Source: CAZWBR01 sp964404205 (GTDB lineage Bacteria; Bacteroidota; Bacteroidia; Bacteroidales; Prolixibacteraceae). Taken from it: a stretch of DNA of 10,096 nt. This document shows positions 6,912-10,096 of the stretch, piece by piece; the stretch's first letter is position 1, and every line of letters begins with the position of its first letter. A program made the translations under genes and the position numbers. The notes below the pieces were generated by a model. The model worked only from the letters and a program-made list of their open reading frames with translations, made no database searches and was not told where the DNA came from. The DNA lies in assembly GCA_964404205.1 (NCBI GenBank), contig CAYOJD010000108.1, positions 1 through 10,096 on the forward strand, read 5' to 3'.

Positions 6912-6919
6912 TATTTTTG
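6912..6919 (+). promoter_or_regulatory. Bacteroidota -7 promoter element of the RidA-family gene
   Basis: TATTTTTG is a perfect TAnnTTTG, 65 nt before the ATG at 6985. A second near match, TACCTTTA, lies about 10 nt further downstream. No -33 TTTG at the usual distance was found. Confidence 0.55.
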
Positions 6920-6984
6920 TTTATACCTTTATCAAAAAAAAGAGATATGTTCTTTTCGAAAGAAAACTGAAAAATTGAAATGGT

Positions 6985-7449
6985 ATGGATAACGAATCGA
7001 GATTGAAACTGTTGAATGTTGTGCTTCCTCCGCCACCTGCCCCGAAAGGAGTTTATGCCCCGGTACTTATCGATCATAAGTATGCCTGGGTTTCGGGTCA
7101 CGGCCCTTTTCTGACTGATGGTTCATTGGTAAAAGGCAAAATTGGTGTCGATATGGATGCTGATGATGGTAAAACCGCTGCTCGTCAGGTTGGACTGTCC
7201 ATTTTATCGTCGCTACAGCATAAACTGGGGTCATTAAACCGGGTGAAGCGAGTAATAAAAGTACTTGGAATGGTGAATGCAACTCCCGATTTTACCCGTC
7301 ATCCATATGTTATTAATGGTTGCAGTGAGCTTTTTATTGAGGTATTTGGCTCCGATAATGGGATTGGTGCTCGAAGTGCAATGGGAGTTGCAAGTCTTCC
7401 CGAAAATATTGCTGTCGAAATTGAAGCTGTTTTCGAATTGGAAGAATAA
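6985..7449 (+). CDS. RidA/YjgF/UK114 family protein
   Basis: This 154-residue protein belongs to the Rid (YjgF/YER057c/UK114) superfamily, whose archetype RidA hydrolyses reactive enamine/imine intermediates made by PLP enzymes. It is longer than archetypal RidA (about 130 residues) and matches the subgroup beginning with a LNVVLPPPPAPKGVYAPV-like N-terminus (10-27). The conserved active-site arginine is present as R130 in GARSAMGVASLP, followed by EIEAVF, which corresponds to the RidA C-terminal EIEA region. This subgroup is less studied, so imine deaminase activity is plausible but not certain. It is probably a cytoplasmic homotrimer, as is usual in the family. An out-of-frame ATG lies 5 nt upstream of the chosen start; the frame starting at 6985 is the conserved one. 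The gene is divergent from gpmI and ends at a hairpin terminator shared with the MATE gene. Confidence 0.9.
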   Translation: MDNESRLKLLNVVLPPPPAPKGVYAPVLIDHKYAWVSGHGPFLTDGSLVKGKIGVDMDADDGKTAARQVGLSILSSLQHKLGSLNRVKRVIKVLGMVNATPDFTRHPYVINGCSELFIEVFGSDNGIGARSAMGVASLPENIAVEIEAVFELEE

Positions 7450-7472
7450 TTTCAAAGTGAAGTTGAAAGAGA

Positions 7473-7503
7473 GGGAAATGTTGACCATATTTCCCTTTTT
7501 TTT
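7473..7503 (+). terminator. Intrinsic terminator after the RidA-family gene
   Basis: GGGAAAT (7473-7479) pairs with ATTTCCC (7489-7495) across a 9-nt loop and is followed by eight T residues (7496-7503). It sits 23 bp after the stop at 7449. The T-tract overlaps the stop codon of the convergent MATE gene. In the other direction the stem is followed by a TCTCTTTC stretch, so it may serve both genes. Confidence 0.85.
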
Positions 7504-8884
7504 AGTGAATTACTTTGATTTTCATCCATTTGCCACTCCTGAATCTGTGATAAAGCACCCCGCTGAATATTAGAAAAAAGAGAACAATTAAAAACCAGCT
7601 GAATTCTATCGAGAAATTGAAAACATTCAGCGAAAGCCATAAAAGCGGAACGAAACTCCAGTGTGCTACTACCGAGGCTATCATAGTGAAATGAGTGTCG
7701 CCGGCACCACGCAATGCACCGACTAATCCTACAAACATTGCTTCGACAAGCACATAAAGAGCTGCAATCCGAATCATATTGACGGCAATGGGTACAGCGT
7801 CTTCGAATACCTGGCTAAAAGTTTCGGGGTGAAATACACGAACCAGTGTTTCAGGGATAAATACAAATAAACCCAAGATAACAACAGAGTAGAAGATGCC
7901 TGTTTTAATGCCTGAAATAGCTGCGTGGCGGGCTACCAAAGGCTGCTCGGCTCCCATGTAGCGCCCAACCAGACTGGTAACAGCAATTTCGATTCCCAAC
8001 AATGGGATAAATGAAACCAAATCCCAGTTGAACATGATAGTGGTTGCTGTTGCAACGGTATCGCCTTTGGCGTGAAACAGAAAAATCATAACCGAGAAGG
8101 CTAAAAAGTTCAAAAACATTTCGAGGCCTGCCGGATAGCCGAAATAGAGCAGTTTCTTCATGATTTTCCAATCGAAAGTGAACGATTTCAGTATCGAGAA
8201 TTCGGTTCGGTTTTGTTTGCTGAAATAGGCAAATGTTAAGACCACAATGGCGCTGAAGGCACCACTAACGGTTGCTATTGCCGCACCTCGAACGCCCATA
8301 GCCGGCATTCCAAACTTACCAAAGATGAGGATATAGTCGAGTATTACATTAACTATCAGTGCAACTATCGTTGCTGACATGACGATTTTTGTTCTCCCGA
8401 CACCAGTGAAATAACAGGCCATCGTGTATCGCATCATGCTGAAAACACCTCCAAAGGCCAGAATATTCATGTATTCAATTTGGTACCCGATTTGCACTTC
8501 AGATATCTTCATCAAATTGAAATAGCTGTGGGTTAAAGGTAAAGCCAGTATAATAACCGGCCATGCCACTATGGTAACCAAAATGGCCTGGAAAGCTGCT
8601 TTTGAGGAGTTTGAATTTTCGTTTGCCCCGTAATACTGTGCAACAAGCGCAGTCGAATATCCGGTTAAACCAATAAAAAAGAACATCAGCATTTGCACAG
8701 CTACACCGCCACCCATTGCGGCATTCATCTGTTCAGAGCCAACGCGGGCCAGAAACAGCCTGTCGGTGAAGGTCATTATGCCGTCGCTGGCCGTTGAAAT
8801 AATCATCGGCAATGCCAGAATGAGCAATTCTCTAATGCCGCCGGGTTCGTGGTATCCCGAAAAATATTTTTTGACAGAAATCAT
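7502..8884 (-). CDS. MATE family multidrug/toxin efflux transporter
   Basis: This 460-residue inner-membrane protein has about 12 hydrophobic segments and normal MATE length. MATE proteins export cationic drugs, dyes or metabolites in exchange for H+ or Na+. The two-fold internal symmetry is visible: ALVAQYYGANEN (79-90) matches VTSLVGRYMGAEQ (302-314), and FTGVGRTKIVM (159-169) matches LRGAGDTHFTM (391-401). The first segment ends FTDRLFLARVGSEQMNA, and GVRGAAIATVSG (197-208) is typical of the N-terminal lobe. An in-frame TTG at 8914 would add ten residues, but it is the last three bases of a perfect -7 promoter element, so the ATG at 8884 is used. Substrate and coupling ion cannot be assigned. 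The gene is divergent from rhaT and convergent with the RidA-family gene. Confidence 0.93.
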   Translation of the reverse strand: MISVKKYFSGYHEPGGIRELLILALPMIISTASDGIMTFTDRLFLARVGSEQMNAAMGGGVAVQMLMFFFIGLTGYSTALVAQYYGANENSNSSKAAFQAILVTIVAWPVIILALPLTHSYFNLMKISEVQIGYQIEYMNILAFGGVFSMMRYTMACYFTGVGRTKIVMSATIVALIVNVILDYILIFGKFGMPAMGVRGAAIATVSGAFSAIVVLTFAYFSKQNRTEFSILKSFTFDWKIMKKLLYFGYPAGLEMFLNFLAFSVMIFLFHAKGDTVATATTIMFNWDLVSFIPLLGIEIAVTSLVGRYMGAEQPLVARHAAISGIKTGIFYSVVILGLFVFIPETLVRVFHPETFSQVFEDAVPIAVNMIRIAALYVLVEAMFVGLVGALRGAGDTHFTMIASVVAHWSFVPLLWLSLNVFNFSIEFSWFLIVLFFLIFSGVLYHRFRSGKWMKIKVIH

Positions 8885-8911
8885 GTCTGTTTTTTTGTTC
8901 AAAATGAGCGG

Positions 8912-8919
8912 CAAAGGTA
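8912..8919 (-). promoter_or_regulatory. Bacteroidota -7 promoter element of the MATE gene
   Basis: The minus strand reads TACCTTTG, a perfect TAnnTTTG, ending 27 nt before the ATG at 8884. Its terminal TTG is in frame with the gene, which explains why a longer reading frame can be drawn. No clear -33 TTTG was seen. Confidence 0.6.
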
Positions 8920-8953
8920 ATGAAATTCATCAGGATCGTTTGACGCGATGAGT

Positions 8954-8997
8954 TTGCCAATTTGTATAAATCAAATGCCAACAATCACAAATTTGCC
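8954..8997 (+). promoter_or_regulatory. Phased TGCC repeats upstream of rhaT, possible operator
   Basis: TTGCCAA (8954-8960) and ATGCCAA (8975-8981) share TGCCAA in direct orientation exactly 21 bp apart, two helical turns. A third TTTGCC follows at 8992-8997. A 7-bp inverted repeat AATTTGT/ACAAATT (8959-8965 and 8987-8993) overlaps them. The cluster lies just upstream of the rhaT -7 element, as expected for an activator of the AraC type, but no regulator gene is in view. Confidence 0.3.
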
Positions 8998-9011
8998 TTA
9001 AGGTTTTCACC

Positions 9012-9019
9012 TATTTTTG
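9012..9019 (+). promoter_or_regulatory. Bacteroidota -7 promoter element of rhaT
   Basis: TATTTTTG is a perfect TAnnTTTG, 60 nt before the rhaT ATG. A TTTG at 8992-8995 lies 16 nt upstream, a little closer than the usual 19-21 nt for the -33 box. A suboptimal spacing would fit an activator-dependent promoter (inference). Confidence 0.55.
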
Positions 9020-9079
9020 GTTGACTAAAGCTTTCATACCAAATAAAACTTGTTAATAACGAACTAAAATCTGAACATT

Positions 9080-10096
9080 ATGAGTGTTATCCTCGGGATT
9101 ATCATCATTGCCATTGGAAGTTTCGGACAGTCGAGTTCCTATGTGCCCATCAATAAAGTTAAAAACTGGTCGTGGGAGAGCTTCTGGTTGGTCCAGGGCG
9201 TTTTTGCCTGGTTGCTTTTCCCATTTCTTGGTGCATTGCTGGCTGTACCGGAGGGTTCTTCTCTTTTCGAAATTCTGTTCAGTGGCGACGGGGCAGCGCT
9301 TAAGGCAATGGGCTATGGCGTGTTGTGGGGCGTTGGCGGTCTCACTTTTGGATTGAGTATGCGCTATTTGGGCGTAGCAATGGGGCAGTCGATTGCTTTG
9401 GGAACTTGCTCTGCTTTCGGCACGTTGATTCCTGCATTAATGGCCGGAACCAATCTTTTTGAAGGTAAAGGCCTCATTCTGTTGATTGCCGTTAGTGTGG
9501 CCATAGCTGGTATAGCTGTGATTGGTTATGCCGGAAGTCTTAGAGCTAAAAATATGACTGAAGAGCAAAAACGGGCTGCTGTGAAGGATTTTGCCCTTGG
9601 AAAAGGTTTATTGGTTGCATTGTTGGCCGGCGTGATGAGTGCCTGTTTCAGCCTGGGACTCGAAGCCGGTAAACCGATTGCTGAAGCAGCAGCCTCGATG
9701 GGAGCCGATAAATTATTTGTCACATTGCCGGCTACCCTGATGGTCACTTTTGGAGGTTTTCTTACCAATGCCATCTACTGTATCTTCCAGAATATCAAAA
9801 ACAAAACAGTAGGCGATTATTTCTCTTTACCTGCAAAATTATGGGTCAATAATTTACTTTTCTGTGCATTGGCCGGTGTGTTGTGGTATTCACAATTTTT
9901 TGCGCTGGGTATCGGAAAGAGTTTTTTCGAAGAGGGAAGTATCGCGATGGCCTTTTCATGGAGCATACTCATGTCGCTGAATGTCACTTTTAGCAATGTG
10001 TGGGGATTAATCCTGAAAGAGTGGAAGGGAGCAGGACGGAAAACAATGACCACTTTGGTTATTGGATTACTAATCCTGATTTTTTCAACATTCGTT
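9080..10096 (+). CDS. rhaT: L-rhamnose/H+ symporter RhaT (extreme C-terminus outside window)
   Basis: This inner-membrane protein imports L-rhamnose with a proton. The ATG at 9080 opens a frame of 339 codons with no stop before the edge, against 344 residues in E. coli RhaT, so only a few residues are probably missing. Signatures shared with the E. coli protein are YVPINKVKNWSWESFW (21-36; E. coli has FKKVKKWSWETMW), LWGVGGLTFGLSMRYLG (82-98), a charged loop with KDFALGKGL (169-177), EAGKPIAEAAASMGAD (195-210), LWYSQFFALG (268-277) and LILKEWKGAGRKT (310-322). About ten hydrophobic segments are evident. It is divergent from the MATE gene. Rhamnose catabolic genes (rhamnulokinase, isomerase, aldolase) would be expected beyond the right edge, but none is visible here. 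Members of this family in Bacteroidota may also carry related deoxy-sugars, so strict rhamnose specificity is not proven. Confidence 0.93.
   Translation, partial: MSVILGIIIIAIGSFGQSSSYVPINKVKNWSWESFWLVQGVFAWLLFPFLGALLAVPEGSSLFEILFSGDGAALKAMGYGVLWGVGGLTFGLSMRYLGVAMGQSIALGTCSAFGTLIPALMAGTNLFEGKGLILLIAVSVAIAGIAVIGYAGSLRAKNMTEEQKRAAVKDFALGKGLLVALLAGVMSACFSLGLEAGKPIAEAAASMGADKLFVTLPATLMVTFGGFLTNAIYCIFQNIKNKTVGDYFSLPAKLWVNNLLFCALAGVLWYSQFFALGIGKSFFEEGSIAMAFSWSILMSLNVTFSNVWGLILKEWKGAGRKTMTTLVIGLLILIFSTFV

Noticed and set aside
8885..8914. TTG-initiated N-terminal extension of the MATE transporter
   Set aside because: The TTG belongs to the TACCTTTG promoter element; the ATG at 8884 is used instead.
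9084..9356. 90-residue plus-strand frame overlapping rhaT
   Set aside because: It is an out-of-frame shadow of rhaT, whose own frame is open from 9080 to the right edge and matches the family.
1..10096. Mobile element, CRISPR array, toxin-antitoxin pair or defence system
   Set aside because: No transposase, integrase, spaced direct-repeat array, or defence-type gene was found on either strand; the genes are housekeeping or sugar related.

Overview
The window looks like chromosomal DNA of a Bacteroidota bacterium, probably a marine or gut Marinilabiliales/Prolixibacteraceae-like lineage. The reasons are the lipoprotein-type GH29 fucosidase, a DUF3109 protein, the absence of Shine-Dalgarno sequences before nearly every start, and repeated perfect copies of the Bacteroidota -7 promoter element TAnnTTTG upstream of genes. 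No rRNA, tRNA, CRISPR array, insertion sequence or phage gene was seen. Placement below the phylum level is a guess.

Layout. At the left edge (minus strand) lies the N-terminal third of an alpha-L-fucosidase lipoprotein (1-485), 34 bp downstream of an NAD-type short-chain dehydrogenase (520-1272); these two probably form one transcript. A hairpin plus T-tract terminator (1328-1360) separates them from a long-chain acyl-CoA synthetase (1385-3055, minus), whose C-terminal subdomain carries a tandem heptad repeat. A 472-bp AT-rich divergent intergenic region follows, then a solitary XylF-like sugar-binding lipoprotein on the plus strand (3528-4523). It faces a DUF3109 cysteine-rich protein (4567-5145, minus), which lies downstream of gpmI (5229-6761, minus) with a strong terminator hairpin between them. 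Divergent from gpmI is a RidA/YjgF-family gene (6985-7449, plus), which converges on a MATE efflux transporter (7502-8884, minus) across a shared hairpin terminator. Divergent from the MATE gene is an almost complete L-rhamnose/H+ symporter rhaT (9080 to the right edge, plus).

How the genes fit together. Most are ordinary single-gene units of central metabolism or housekeeping (gpmI, acyl-CoA synthetase, RidA, MATE). A loose sugar theme links the fucosidase (releases L-fucose), the neighbouring dehydrogenase (possibly acting on the released sugar), the XylF-like binding protein and the rhamnose symporter. They are not one operon, and the link is inference.

Three of the longest reading frames (acyl-CoA synthetase, MATE, DUF3109) begin with TTG codons that lie inside a -7 promoter element or a terminator stem; downstream ATG starts are used here. 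I found no clear undescribed system. The best items for a second look are the selected heptad repeat in the acyl-CoA synthetase, the orphan XylF-like lipoprotein, the fucosidase-dehydrogenase pair, and the phased TGCCAA repeats in front of rhaT.
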